Positions 34,665-43,750 are shown, counted from the first letter of the stretch. The stretch: DNA of 64,000 nt from JAQVEB01 sp028698105 (GCA_964293155.1 CAXYYA010000016.1:1-64000); one strand, 5' to 3'. Notes: a model not told the origin generated them from the sequence alone. Numbers and translations are program-made.

Positions 34665-35252
34665 ATGAAAAAAATCGTATTCGCTACCAACAACAAACAT
34701 AAACTCGATGAGATCCGCAAAATTACGGCGGGAAAAATAGAAATTTTGAGCCTTTCGGACATTGATTGCCACGATGATATTCCCGAAACAGGCGTCACGC
34801 TCGAAGAAAATGCGCTCATCAAAGCACGGTTCGTGAAAGACAGATATGGCTTCGACTGCTTTGCCGACGATACAGGGCTTGAAGTGGAAGCGTTGGACGG
34901 CGCGCCCGGCGTTTACTCGTCGCGTTACGCGGGAGAAGGATGCAATCCGCAGGACAATATGCGAAAATTAATATCGGAACTGCAAGGAAAGGAAAACCGC
35001 AACGCCCGGTTCCGCACCGTTATCGCGTTACTGCTCAATGGAGAAACGCATTTTTTCGAGGGAGAAATTCCCGGCCGTATTATTGACGAAAAACGCGGCG
35101 CAGCCGGCTTCGGTTACGACCCCATTTTTATGCCCGACGGATACGACAAAACCTTTGCCGAACTTGGCGACAACGTGAAAAACACCATCAGCCACCGTGC
35201 CATCGCAACGCAAAAACTCGTTGCGTTTTTGATGAATAATGCTTCGCGATAA
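34665..35252 (+). CDS. rdgB: dITP/XTP pyrophosphatase (RdgB/HAM1)
   Basis: House-cleaning enzyme of 195 residues that hydrolyses dITP, ITP and XTP to monophosphates. Motifs: FATNNKHKLDEI at the N-terminus, TGVTLEENALIKAR near 45, CFADDTGLEVEALDGAPGV near 65-82, SRYAGE, GFGYDPIF near 145 and the C-terminal SHRAIA near 180. A terminator overlaps its stop codon, so the transcript with the PorW-like gene ends here. Confidence 0.97.
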   Translation: MKKIVFATNNKHKLDEIRKITAGKIEILSLSDIDCHDDIPETGVTLEENALIKARFVKDRYGFDCFADDTGLEVEALDGAPGVYSSRYAGEGCNPQDNMRKLISELQGKENRNARFRTVIALLLNGETHFFEGEIPGRIIDEKRGAAGFGYDPIFMPDGYDKTFAELGDNVKNTISHRAIATQKLVAFLMNNASR

Positions 35253-35276
35253 CTCTATCGCGAAGCATTATTTTTT
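35235..35276 (+). terminator. Intrinsic terminator overlapping the rdgB stop codon
   Basis: A perfect 17-bp stem (35235-35251 with 35256-35272), 4-nt loop and T run. The last five codons and the stop of rdgB form the left arm. Confidence 0.9.
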
Positions 35277-35277
35277 G

Positions 35278-35285
35278 TATCTTTG
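35278..35285 (+). promoter_or_regulatory. -7 box TATCTTTG upstream of the Gfo/Idh/MocA gene
   Basis: Exact TAnnTTTG match immediately after the rdgB terminator; the -33 region would lie inside the terminator stem. Leader of about 110 nt containing the dispersed TATCTATTGAA repeat. Confidence 0.42.
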
Positions 35286-35311
35286 AAAATCCAACGATAG
35301 GTTCCTACGTC

Positions 35312-35372
35312 CCGATGGGTATTTATCTATTGAATTACAACCGAATAACCATTGAATATCTATCGAAAAACA
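35312..35372. repeat. Dispersed intergenic repeat, copy 4
   Basis: TATTTATCTATTGAATTACA and, 16 nt later, CATTGAATATCTATCGAAAA: two members of the family also found at 4100, 9412, 9551 and 41822. Confidence 0.55.
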
Positions 35373-35403
35373 GGTGCAATCATTAACTTAAATAAATAGA
35401 ACT

Positions 35404-36462
35404 ATGGCAACCAACATCCGCACAGGCATTATCGGTTACGGGCTTTCCGGCCGCGTCTTTCATGCGCCGTTCATCAATGTGGTGGAAGGATATGAGCCCA
35501 CCAAGATAAGTACCTCCAACCCAAACGCCATTAAAATGATCGAGGAGCGGTACCCAATAACCGCCGTTGTGCCTGACGGAAAAGGCATCATTGCTGATCC
35601 CGAAATTGATCTCGTGATTGTTACGTCGCCCAATACCGACCATTTCCTCTGGGCGCGCGAAGCATTGCTGGCCGGCAAACACGTGGCGGTGGAAAAACCT
35701 TTCACGGTGAACGTAGCCGAAGCCGATGAACTGATTGATATCTCCCTCAGACACAAAAAAATCCTCACGGTGTATCACAATCGCCGTTTCACAAGCGATA
35801 CCAAGACGGTGAAAAAGCTTTTGGACAGCGGCATCCTCGGCAGTGTACACGATTATGAGTCCCATTTCGACCGTTACCGCTCCCAACCACGTCCCGGAGG
35901 CGCATGGCGTGAAGAGCCCCTGCCCGGCTCCGGAATTTTTTACGATTTGGGCTCGCACCTGATTGACCAGGTGTTGTGGTTTTTCGGAATGCCGCAGGCA
36001 GTTACCGCCGAAATAAACTCGCAGCGCCCGTGGGCAAAAGCCGATGATCATTTCGATGTGCGGCTGCACTACCCCACGTTTACGGCTACGCTCAAATCGG
36101 GGATGTTGTGCAAAATTCCCGGCCCCACGTACATGATCCACGGCACCAACGGGTCGTTCGTGAAATACGGCCTCGATGTGCAGGAGGCCACGCTCGACGG
36201 CGGAGCCATCCCGCAGGGAAAAGACTGGGGTCGCGAACCCGAAGATATCTGGGGAACCATCAATGTGGATTACAACGGTGTGAAAATACAGGGGAAAGTG
36301 GAAAGCGAACACGGCGATTACCGGGAGTATTTCATCAATCTTCGCGACGCTATTTGCGGCCGGGCAGAAATCGCCGTGAAACCGGAAGAAGCCCGCAACG
36401 TGATGAAGATTATTGAGTTGGCATTTCAGAGCAGTACGGAAAGAAGAACTATTAACGTTTGA
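35404..36462 (+). CDS. Gfo/Idh/MocA family oxidoreductase
   Basis: A 352-residue NAD(P)-dependent oxidoreductase. The Rossmann fold opens with TGIIGYGLSGRVFHAPF, the nucleotide-binding EKPF motif lies near residue 100 (AVEKPFTVNVAEA) and the catalytic-region motif GSGIFYDLGSHLIDQ near residue 178 carries the His. The sequence resembles the YdgJ/YvaA subgroup acting on sugars or inositols. It is alone in its transcript, and the substrate cannot be deduced. The following 140 nt have no recognisable gene. Confidence 0.92.
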   Translation: MATNIRTGIIGYGLSGRVFHAPFINVVEGYEPTKISTSNPNAIKMIEERYPITAVVPDGKGIIADPEIDLVIVTSPNTDHFLWAREALLAGKHVAVEKPFTVNVAEADELIDISLRHKKILTVYHNRRFTSDTKTVKKLLDSGILGSVHDYESHFDRYRSQPRPGGAWREEPLPGSGIFYDLGSHLIDQVLWFFGMPQAVTAEINSQRPWAKADDHFDVRLHYPTFTATLKSGMLCKIPGPTYMIHGTNGSFVKYGLDVQEATLDGGAIPQGKDWGREPEDIWGTINVDYNGVKIQGKVESEHGDYREYFINLRDAICGRAEIAVKPEEARNVMKIIELAFQSSTERRTINV

Positions 36463-36604
36463 CTTTGAAGACACAATAACAAAGACAATAGACCTTCATT
36501 ATGAGAAAGTGTTAAATTTAAAACTTTTCGATTTTTCAACACTTTTCTTGCAACATTTTAAGTTGATTTTCATCTATATAGTAGAATCGATAAATATCAA
36601 ATAT

Positions 36605-37267
36605 ATGAAAAAAATACTCCTTCCTGTTTTCATTATTTTTCTAACAAACACCATTATTGCTCAAGAAAAAATCAATGAAAATTCTATTATAATTACACCA
36701 TTAAGCGTATTCAATATTTTGAATCCTGCTATACAGGTTGGTTATCAACGCGATTTGCCAAATAAGCTTATTTTTCAAATTGAAGGAGGAATCATTTTAA
36801 AACATAGTGTATTTGGATTCATGGATTTACACCTATATAATGGTGCTGTAAATTATTCTTATTCGGGTTACAAATTTAGAACAGAAATAAAAAAAATTCT
36901 TTCTCAAGAGGGGATTTACGATGTACAAAGAAATTATATTGCTGCCGAATTTCTATATCTTAAAAATAGAGCCAATGTTAATAATACGTATGTGAATTCT
37001 GATGGACAGAATTATGAAGATTTTTTTGTTCAAAAAAAACAAAAATACCGATTAGCTGCGAAACTTGGGAAACAGTTTATTTGGACAAGTGGTTTTATGA
37101 TAGATGGTTCTTTTGGTATTGGATTGGCATACAATAATGTACAACATTTCGACAGAGAGAATGAGAATGATAAAGATGTAAGTCCTTTGTACGGTTATAT
37201 ATTGAAAAAAGGTAATTTTCTAAGATTAAATTTTCCAATTGATATAAAATTTGGATACAGGTTTTAA
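36605..37267 (+). CDS. Outer membrane beta-barrel-like protein
   Basis: A 220-residue protein with a signal peptide (MKKILLPVFIIFLTNTIIA, then QEK) and strand-rich body (IQVGYQRDLP, YIAAEFLYLKNRA, FMIDGSFGIGLAYNNVQHF) ending in LNFPIDIKFGYRF, typical of small Bacteroidetes outer membrane barrels. The Met at 36605 is chosen because the longer open frame overlaps the oxidoreductase and lacks a signal peptide. The gene is much more AT-rich than its neighbours, a sign of separate origin. No named function. Confidence 0.75.
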   Translation: MKKILLPVFIIFLTNTIIAQEKINENSIIITPLSVFNILNPAIQVGYQRDLPNKLIFQIEGGIILKHSVFGFMDLHLYNGAVNYSYSGYKFRTEIKKILSQEGIYDVQRNYIAAEFLYLKNRANVNNTYVNSDGQNYEDFFVQKKQKYRLAAKLGKQFIWTSGFMIDGSFGIGLAYNNVQHFDRENENDKDVSPLYGYILKKGNFLRLNFPIDIKFGYRF

Positions 37268-37398
37268 TTGACAAGTTAATTACATGCGTTGAAAGAATTA
37301 ATTCCATATATTCTCCAACATCACTACCTCTACAACACGCAATGTTTTCCACTTATTTGATTTCAAAAAAACAATTCTCCACCCATAATTAAAAAGTC

Positions 37399-39145
37399 AT
37401 GAAAATATTCTCTGTATCAACGTTTTTGTTGGTTGCGATGATGGCATGTTTCATACCTCTGAATGCGCAGCGAACCATTCGGATAGCTCCCGACGGAAAA
37501 AATGACATTCTGATGATTAAAAATGCGATCGAACGCGCAAAAAAAGCTTAACGGACAACCCGTTACCATCCGTTTAGGTGGCGGCATCTACCACTTTCAC
37601 CGCCCACAGGCAACCGCGAAGAAGTATTTTATTTCCAACACCATGAGTTGGAATTCGGGCACCGACAACATCAAAAATATCGGTATTCTTATAAAAGATG
37701 CGCAGAAGATTACCATCGACGGCGAAGGCGCAAAGATCATCACGCACGGTGAGATAAGCAGTATTGTGGTGGATAACAGTCAGGATATCGTGTTGAAAAA
37801 CATTACGATTGATGCCGCCGACCCCTCCGTTACGGAAATGACGGTTGAATCGGTTTCGGGGAATACCGTCATCTACAACGTGCACCCCACATCCAACTAT
37901 TCCGTTTCCAACAACGTGCTCACATGGTTTGGCGAGTACGGCTGGAAGTTTACGGGTGGTGGCGTTGCGCCGCAAGTGTACGATCCGGCACAAGACGCCA
38001 CGTGGCGTGGAGCAAATCCGTTCTCAAATGTGGTTTCTGTAACCGATTTAGGCAATAAACACCTTCAGGTTATTTACTCGTCGGTTGTTGCCGACGTAAA
38101 GGCGGGCCGAACGTTTCAGATGCGCGATGCCGTTCGCGATCAGGTTGCGGGATTTATCCTGAAAAGCAAAAATATTACCTACGATAACGTTACGATGAAT
38201 TTCATGGGAAATTTCGGAATCGTGTGCCAGTATTCCGATACGCTTTCGTTTCTGAATTGCCGTTTTGCTCCCGACGAAACTTCGGGGCGCACCAACGCTG
38301 GCTTTGCCGATTTTTTACAGGTTTCGGGATGTAAAGGACTGCTGAGAGTAGAAGACTGCTATTTTTCCGGCGCACACGATGATCCCATTAACGTTCACGG
38401 AACGTATCTGAAAATTCAGGAATACGCTTCGCCCAAACAAGTGAAAGTGAAATTTATGCATCACGAAAGTTGGGGTTTTGATGCTTTCTTCGTGAACGAT
38501 TCTATCGAGTTTATTGATGTGGCAACGATGCAGAAAATAGATGCCGCAAAAGTTATTTCCGTCAATCGTAACGACGATTACCACATCACATTAACATTCG
38601 ATAAAGCCGTTGATGTGGCTGCTTTTCAGAAAAAAGCAAACGGAGTTGTCATCGAAAATATTACGTGGACGCCCGAAGTGGAAATCCGCCGGAATTATTT
38701 CTCCCGTGTTCCCACGCGAGGCGTTTTACTTACTACACGACGTCGCTCCGTTATTGAGTACAACACGTTTTTCAGGATGCAAATGGCCGGGATTTTTGTC
38801 TCGGGCGACGCGGCCAATTGGTACGAATCGGGGAAAGTTACCGATTTAACCACCCGTCATAATCAATTCATCGAGTGCGGAAACACAAACAATCCCGTTA
38901 TTTTCTTTGAACCCACAAACACACAGGATAACGCCAATATTCACAGCAATGTGAAAATCGACCGGAACACGTTCGTCATGAAATCGGGCGATGCCGTCGG
39001 CGGAAAATCGGTCGATAACCTATCTTTCACGAATAACGTCATCATTCACTGCGGAGGCAAAACCACCGATAGCTATGTGAATCTGAAAAATAATGATAAC
39101 GTGACAAAGTACGGAAACGTAAAAATAGATTTATGTGACAATTAA
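37399..39145 (+). pseudogene. GH110 alpha-1,3-galactosidase gene with single frameshift
   Basis: The reading frame from ATG 37399 encodes a signal peptide (ending IPLNAQ) and TIRIAPDGKNDILMIK, then meets TAA just after an A7 run (37539-37545). Dropping one A joins it in frame to a long frame ending at 39145, giving 581 residues. The protein is a right-handed beta-helix enzyme of GH110 type: KKYFISNTMSW, the parallel-helix repeats with ITIDGEG, NFGIVCQYSD, and FSGAHDDPINVHGTYL near the catalytic region. GH110 enzymes remove alpha-1,3-galactose (for example from blood group B or xeno-type glycans). It could be a sequencing error, a recent mutation or slippage. Confidence 0.82.
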
Positions 39146-39176
39146 AAAAATTTACCACGTAATATTGCTGAATAAA

Positions 39177-40061
39177 TTACAAAAAGAAAATACTTGCTCC
39201 CGCAATACTGATCACTGCTCCGATAACCTGTTGGGCAGTGATTTTTTCTTTGAACATCATGGCCGACGGCACGATAATAAAAATGGGCACCAACGCCATA
39301 AGTGTGGCGGCAATTCCGGTATCGGTATGCTGCACGGCATAAAGTGAAAGCGCCACACCTACAAATGGTCCGAAGATGGTTCCGATGGAAATAGGCGTCA
39401 TGCTTTCTTTATTGGCAAGAACTTTGAGTATCCGGCGCCATCTTCCCAGCACCGTAACCAATATCGCGAAACTTATGAAACCGAAAATTGCCCGGATCTG
39501 CGTTGCCGCAACCGCATCGTAATCGCCCATGCCTTTCTTGCTCAATATCAGGCCTACGGCCTGCCCCATGGCGCCTCCCAATGCATACAGAAATCCGCGT
39601 AACGGCACGTTCAGTTTCAGTCTCTTTCCTGCTACCGCGATCATAATCCCCGAAATGCTCACCAGAATGCCCAATATGCTTTTCCAGGAAAGAATTTCGT
39701 TGAGGAAAAACCAACCGATAATGGCGGTGATCATCGGTGCAAGGCTCATCACGAGCTGCGATGTGCGCGAACCGATAATGGTATAGGATTTAAACAAAAA
39801 CAGATCGCCCAGAAAGAACCCGACGATCCCCGATATACCCAGCCAGAACCAATTATATGATGTTGCGTCTGTTGCAAAAAAGCTCCCTCTGGTAACAAGG
39901 GTGGTTAACCCTAAGAAAACGATGGCGAGCGCCAGCCGGATGATATTCACCGTGAGAGAACCGACTTTCCGGCCGGCTTTCTCGAAAAAAATCGCGCTCA
40001 GCATCCAGCAAACCGCCGTGAGCAACGAAGCTATTTCGCCAATGTGTGATTGGAAAGGCAT
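39177..40061 (-). CDS. DMT superfamily (EamA) transporter
   Basis: A 294-residue inner membrane protein with ten predicted helices, arranged as two EamA repeats (about 8-140 and 152-293). Repeat signatures include LTAVCWMLSAIFFEKAGRK at the start, SLAPMITAIIGWFFLNE closing the first half and MALVPIFIIVPSAMMFKEKIT in the second. Family members export amino acids, nucleotides or other metabolites; the substrate is unknown. It is convergent with the GH110 gene with 31 nt between, and is monocistronic. Confidence 0.9.
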   Translation of the reverse strand: MPFQSHIGEIASLLTAVCWMLSAIFFEKAGRKVGSLTVNIIRLALAIVFLGLTTLVTRGSFFATDATSYNWFWLGISGIVGFFLGDLFLFKSYTIIGSRTSQLVMSLAPMITAIIGWFFLNEILSWKSILGILVSISGIMIAVAGKRLKLNVPLRGFLYALGGAMGQAVGLILSKKGMGDYDAVAATQIRAIFGFISFAILVTVLGRWRRILKVLANKESMTPISIGTIFGPFVGVALSLYAVQHTDTGIAATLMALVPIFIIVPSAMMFKEKITAQQVIGAVISIAGASIFFL

Positions 40062-40186
40062 AAATTATGCGTGGCTTTATTTCATACAAAAATTACGCAA
40101 AGGTAGGAATAAAATGAATTACTAATTGATAATTACCAATTACAAATTGTCAAAAAATATTCAAAATATCCTGATATTAATAATTA

Positions 40187-40963
40187 TCAGTTGGAAATTA
40201 GCAATTTATACAACGTCTCCACCGCTTCATCCACCGATTTCTCACTACCCAGCAACGAAACGAATTTGCTCCCGATAATGGCTCCCGATGCGTTTGCACA
40301 AGCGGCATCGAAGGTGGTTTTGTTGGAAATTCCGAAACCGATCAACCGGGGGTTGTTGAGCTCCATCGCGTTCACACGACGAAAATACGCCAGACTGGTA
40401 TCGCTGAACGTGTTTTTTGCGCCCGTAACCGAGGCGGAAGAGACCATGTAAATAAATCCGCCCGTATTTTCATCTATTAAGCGAATACGCTCTTCGGAAG
40501 TTTCCGGTGTAATGAGCATAACCATGTGCAGGCCGTATTTTTCGGCAACAGATTTATACGATTCCATGTATTCGGCAAACGGCAGGTCGGGAATAATCAG
40601 CCCGTCAATACCGCAACGCTGCGCCTCGGCGCAAAATTTCTCGAACCCGAATTGCAGGATGGGATTCAGATAACCCATCAGCACCAACGGGATGGAAACC
40701 GATTCCCGTACATCGGCCAATTGATCGAAAAGCGTTTTCACGCTCATTCCGTTTTTCAGCGCTTGCGCTCCCGAAGCCTGAATTACAGGGCCGTCGGCCA
40801 TCGGATCACTGAACGGCACTCCGATTTCCACTAAATCCACACCATGTTTTTCGAGCGATTGCAATACGGGAACCGTATCATTTAACGATGGATATCCGGC
40901 GGTAAAATATACCGATAGTATGTTTTGGTTTTTTTGTTGAAAAAGTTGGTCTATTCTGTTCAT
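40187..40963 (-). CDS. trpA: Tryptophan synthase alpha subunit
   Basis: Converts indole-3-glycerol phosphate to indole plus glyceraldehyde 3-phosphate, passing indole to TrpB. The 258-residue TIM barrel shows AYFTAGYP-like SVYFTAGYPS, the catalytic Glu in VEIGVPFSDPMADGPVIQ, the catalytic Asp in IDGLIIPDLPFAE and the phosphate-binding GFGIS. The Met at 40963 (MNRIDQLF) is preferred: the frame could extend 24 codons upstream, but that part is made of REP-like palindromes. It is the last gene of the trp operon. Confidence 0.96.
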   Translation of the reverse strand: MNRIDQLFQQKNQNILSVYFTAGYPSLNDTVPVLQSLEKHGVDLVEIGVPFSDPMADGPVIQASGAQALKNGMSVKTLFDQLADVRESVSIPLVLMGYLNPILQFGFEKFCAEAQRCGIDGLIIPDLPFAEYMESYKSVAEKYGLHMVMLITPETSEERIRLIDENTGGFIYMVSSASVTGAKNTFSDTSLAYFRRVNAMELNNPRLIGFGISNKTTFDAACANASGAIIGSKFVSLLGSEKSVDEAVETLYKLLISN

Positions 40964-41000
40964 GAGGCTGTTATAATGTATGTTTAATTTCGAACCATGC

Positions 41001-41156
41001 GCCTGAAAGGCGATATATTCATAACCGTATGCCAACGGCTTACGGTTGGTATAAAGTTACTCACCACCACCTGAAGGGTGGCACTTTAAAACAAAGTCCG
41101 ACCTTTCAGGTCGTGAGGTTAGATGATGTATCTGTCCGTAGGTCAGCGACCTACGG
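41001..41156. repeat. Cluster of five REP-like palindromes between trpF and trpA
   Basis: Successive inverted repeats: 41001-41011 (GCCTGAAAGGC), 41023-41047 (AACCGTA/TACGGTT), 41067-41081 (CCACC/GGTGG), 41099-41113 (CGACCT/AGGTCG) and 41136-41156 (CCGTAGGTC/GACCTACGG, perfect 9-bp arms). This is the style of bacterial REP/BIME sequences mobilised by RAYT (IS200-like) transposases. None is encoded in the window. Confidence 0.7.
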
Positions 41157-41202
41157 TTATGAAAATACGACTTTTCAAGCCGCCGTATGAGACAATCAAT
41201 CA

Positions 41203-41814
41203 TCATTTTCCGATTTTTTCTAAAAATTGTTTGATTAGTTCAACATCTTTCAGTGCAGGACTTATTTCAAACTTGCTGTTTATGTCAATCCCGATACATT
41301 TTGGGTGCGAAAAAGCTTTTACGGGTTCCACATCTTCGGGCGAAATGCCTCCGCTCAACAAGAAAGGCGTTTCACCGTGATAATCTGAAAGCACTTCCCA
41401 ATTGAATTTCTTCCCCGATCCACCGTGTAAGTGCGTTTTTGTGTCGAAAAGAAAATAGTCGCATTTACCATGATAAGCCGCTACTTTTTCCTTCGGAAAT
41501 TGATCGCCAATGCTGAACGCTTTGATGACTTTTAGTCCATTTTCTCCCATTTCATCGCAAAAACAGGGAGATTGATCGCCATGAAGTTGCACGAAATCAA
41601 GTTGAAACAACGAAGCTATTTCCAGAATATTTTCCATCAGTTCGTTCACAAACACTCCTACTCGTTTGGTCTTTTTAGGCAAATATGCGGGCACACGATT
41701 CACGGCGCGCGGCGATTTCGGATGAAAAATAAATCCCATCCAATCCACGCCTGACTCTTCAACTTCGCGAATATTATCGGCGTCACGCATTCCACAGACT
41801 TTAATTAATTTCAT
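41203..41814 (-). CDS. trpF: Phosphoribosylanthranilate isomerase
   Basis: Third step of tryptophan synthesis, an Amadori rearrangement giving CdRP. A 203-residue TIM barrel with the catalytic Cys in IKVCGMRDADNI (residue 7), GFIFHPKSPR near 28, VQLHGDQSP near 77, and the catalytic Asp region FLFDTKTHLHGGSGKKFNW near 126 with the phosphate-binding LSGGISPED. It lies 111 nt after trpC and 239 nt before trpA; both gaps contain repeats, so operon continuity is likely but not proven. Confidence 0.96.
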   Translation of the reverse strand: MKLIKVCGMRDADNIREVEESGVDWMGFIFHPKSPRAVNRVPAYLPKKTKRVGVFVNELMENILEIASLFQLDFVQLHGDQSPCFCDEMGENGLKVIKAFSIGDQFPKEKVAAYHGKCDYFLFDTKTHLHGGSGKKFNWEVLSDYHGETPFLLSGGISPEDVEPVKAFSHPKCIGIDINSKFEISPALKDVELIKQFLEKIGK

Positions 41815-41821
41815 GTTACTC

Positions 41822-41937
41822 GCTTTGCGTTATTCGGTAGTTATTCGCTCACTTCGTTCGCGTTATTCGTTGGGTGTTGACATTTTCAACAAAACGACGA
41901 ATTACTACCAATAACAATTGAATATCTATTGAATTAC
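41822..41937. repeat. Dispersed intergenic repeat, copy 5, between trpC and trpF
   Basis: GCGTTATTCGGTAGTTATTCG, then a TCACTTCGTTCGCG word (also at about 19026), then AACAATTGAATATCTATTGAA, which runs into the last codons of trpC. The gap holds no gene. Confidence 0.6.
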
Positions 41938-42711
41938 TTTTTTAAGAAACTCGCCCAAACTTGCGCCGGGGTTTTCGGTTTTCATAAAGTTTTCACCGAT
42001 CAGAAAACCTTTGTAACCCGCATCGCGCAATTCTTTTACCGTTTGGGGGTTTGAGATGCCGCTCTCGGAAACCAATACGGCTTCCTTCGGAAGAAGATTG
42101 ATCATGTTAAACGACTTTTCCACACTCGTTTCAAAACTGCCCAGATTCCGGTTGTTCACCCCGATGAGATCGTTATATGCCGTGACGTAATCGGCCTCTA
42201 TTTCATCGTGGATTTCCAACAGCACGTCCAGATGCAATTCTTTCGCAAGGCGCGTAAACTCTTTGCTTTGCAACGGCGAAAGCGCCGCGGCGATTAGCAA
42301 AATGGCGTCGGCTCCGGCGGCTTTGGCTTCGTAGATCTGGTATTCGTCAATGATGAATTCTTTCCGTAGCAAAGGAATGGAGACGTTCTTACGCGCCGTT
42401 CGCAAGTCGTTTAACGATCCGCCGAAAAACGGCGTATCGGTCAGCACGGATATGCCGGTTGCACCATTTTTCTCGTAGTCGGATGTAATGGCTTCAACCT
42501 TCGCGCCTTCTTGAATCCATCCCTTCGAAGGCGATTTTCGTTTGAATTCCGCGATAATTCCGGTGGGAGATGTTAACAACGCGTTTTTTAATGAATGATG
42601 TTCAAGTGGCTGATGTTCAATGATCCTTTCGAGATGCTCCATCGGGATCAACCCTTTTTTGTCTTTTACTTCCACCCTTTTCCGGGCAATAATTTCAGTT
42701 AAAATATCCAT
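41926..42711 (-). CDS. trpC: Indole-3-glycerol phosphate synthase
   Basis: Closes the indole ring of CdRP. A 261-residue TIM barrel: ILTEIIARKRVEV at the N-terminus, FKRKSPSKGWI (catalytic Lys), LTDTPFFGGSLNDL, LRKEFIIDEYQIYEAKAAGADAILLI (catalytic Lys/Glu), IGVNNRNLGSF and SESGISN phosphate site. The ATG at 42711 is used rather than a GTG five codons upstream. It overlaps the dispersed repeat at its 3' end, which encodes the final FLKKVIQ. Confidence 0.96.
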   Translation of the reverse strand: MDILTEIIARKRVEVKDKKGLIPMEHLERIIEHQPLEHHSLKNALLTSPTGIIAEFKRKSPSKGWIQEGAKVEAITSDYEKNGATGISVLTDTPFFGGSLNDLRTARKNVSIPLLRKEFIIDEYQIYEAKAAGADAILLIAAALSPLQSKEFTRLAKELHLDVLLEIHDEIEADYVTAYNDLIGVNNRNLGSFETSVEKSFNMINLLPKEAVLVSESGISNPQTVKELRDAGYKGFLIGENFMKTENPGASLGEFLKKVIQ

Positions 42712-42754
42712 GTTTGTTCGGTTCACGCATCAGACCGGTGATCGGTCAAATGCT

Positions 42755-43750
42755 TTATTGGTTTAATTCCACAAATTTTTCCAGTGCGTGCAATGCCTTT
42801 TTTCCGTACAGCGAATCGCGCGCAATATCCAGACATTCTTCGATCGGTTTATCCTGTTCGATGGTCTGAATTCCGAATGCGGCGTTCACCAATACGGCGT
42901 TCATTTGCGCGCCGGTAGCAGAGCCGTTCATCACATTGCGAAAAATACGCGATGCGTCTTCGGGCGTGTCGCCGCCGTATAATTCGTGCTGTCCGGTTCG
43001 TTTGAAGCCCAAATTTTCGGGCATAAAAAGTTGTTCGCCTTTATTGGAAACCACTTTGAACGGGCTCGTGAGCGAAACCTCGTCGTAACCGTCCAAACTG
43101 TGCACAATGCTGAATTTCTTGTTCTCTTCCTGATAAATGTAGCTGTACAGACGCGACATCGCCAGGTTATACACACCCAACATCTGATATTCGGGCTGAA
43201 CCGGATTCACCAACGGCCCCAACACGTTGAAAAAAGTTCGAACACCTAATGCCTTACGAACCGGGGCTACCGCTTTGAGCGCCGGACTGAACAACGGCGC
43301 ATGCAAATAGGCAATGTGGCATGCATCGAGGCTCTGCCTGAGTTTGGCGTTGTCAGTGGTAAATTTCACGCCCTGCTGTTCAATGACGTTGCTCGCTCCA
43401 CTGACGGAAGTGGCGCCGTAACTGCCGTGTTTCACCACGTTGTAACCCGCTCCGGCAACCACAAAACACGCCGATGTGGAAATGTTGAACGTATTTTTTC
43501 CGTCGCCGCCAGTTCCCACAATATCCAGCGGTTTGTAATCGGACAGATCAACATGTACGCGCATATCGAGCAGCGCATCGCGAAAGCCCAGAATTTCATC
43601 CACCGAAATGCTGCGCATTAAAAACGATGTGATGAGCGATGCAATTTGCGTATCGGGAATATCGCCTTTTACGATGGAAAAAAGCACCTCTTTGGCTTCG
43701 TCGCGCGAAAGATATTCGTAATCAAATAGTTTATAGAGTATTTCTTTCAT
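42755..43750 (-). CDS. trpD: Anthranilate phosphoribosyltransferase
   Basis: Second step of tryptophan synthesis. The 331-residue protein is the stand-alone transferase (no TrpG fusion). Motifs: LDIVGTGGDGKNTFNISTS-type PRPP site near residue 78, VVKHGSYGATSVSGASNVIEQQG near 105, APLFSPALKAVAPVRKALGVRT near 150 and LGPLVNPVQPEYQMLGVYN. It lies between trpG (23-nt gap) and trpC (43 nt) on the minus strand. Confidence 0.96.
   Translation of the reverse strand: MKEILYKLFDYEYLSRDEAKEVLFSIVKGDIPDTQIASLITSFLMRSISVDEILGFRDALLDMRVHVDLSDYKPLDIVGTGGDGKNTFNISTSACFVVAGAGYNVVKHGSYGATSVSGASNVIEQQGVKFTTDNAKLRQSLDACHIAYLHAPLFSPALKAVAPVRKALGVRTFFNVLGPLVNPVQPEYQMLGVYNLAMSRLYSYIYQEENKKFSIVHSLDGYDEVSLTSPFKVVSNKGEQLFMPENLGFKRTGQHELYGGDTPEDASRIFRNVMNGSATGAQMNAVLVNAAFGIQTIEQDKPIEECLDIARDSLYGKKALHALEKFVELNQ

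Noticed and set aside
35383..36474. Open frame of 363 codons opposite the Gfo/Idh/MocA gene
   Set aside because: Antisense shadow; the plus-strand frame carries the Rossmann and EKP motifs.
36413..36604. N-terminal extension of the beta-barrel frame
   Set aside because: Overlaps the oxidoreductase gene and would hide the signal peptide that begins at 36605.
40964..41035. N-terminal extension of trpA
   Set aside because: Encoded by REP-like palindromic DNA; TrpA homology begins at the Met at 40963.
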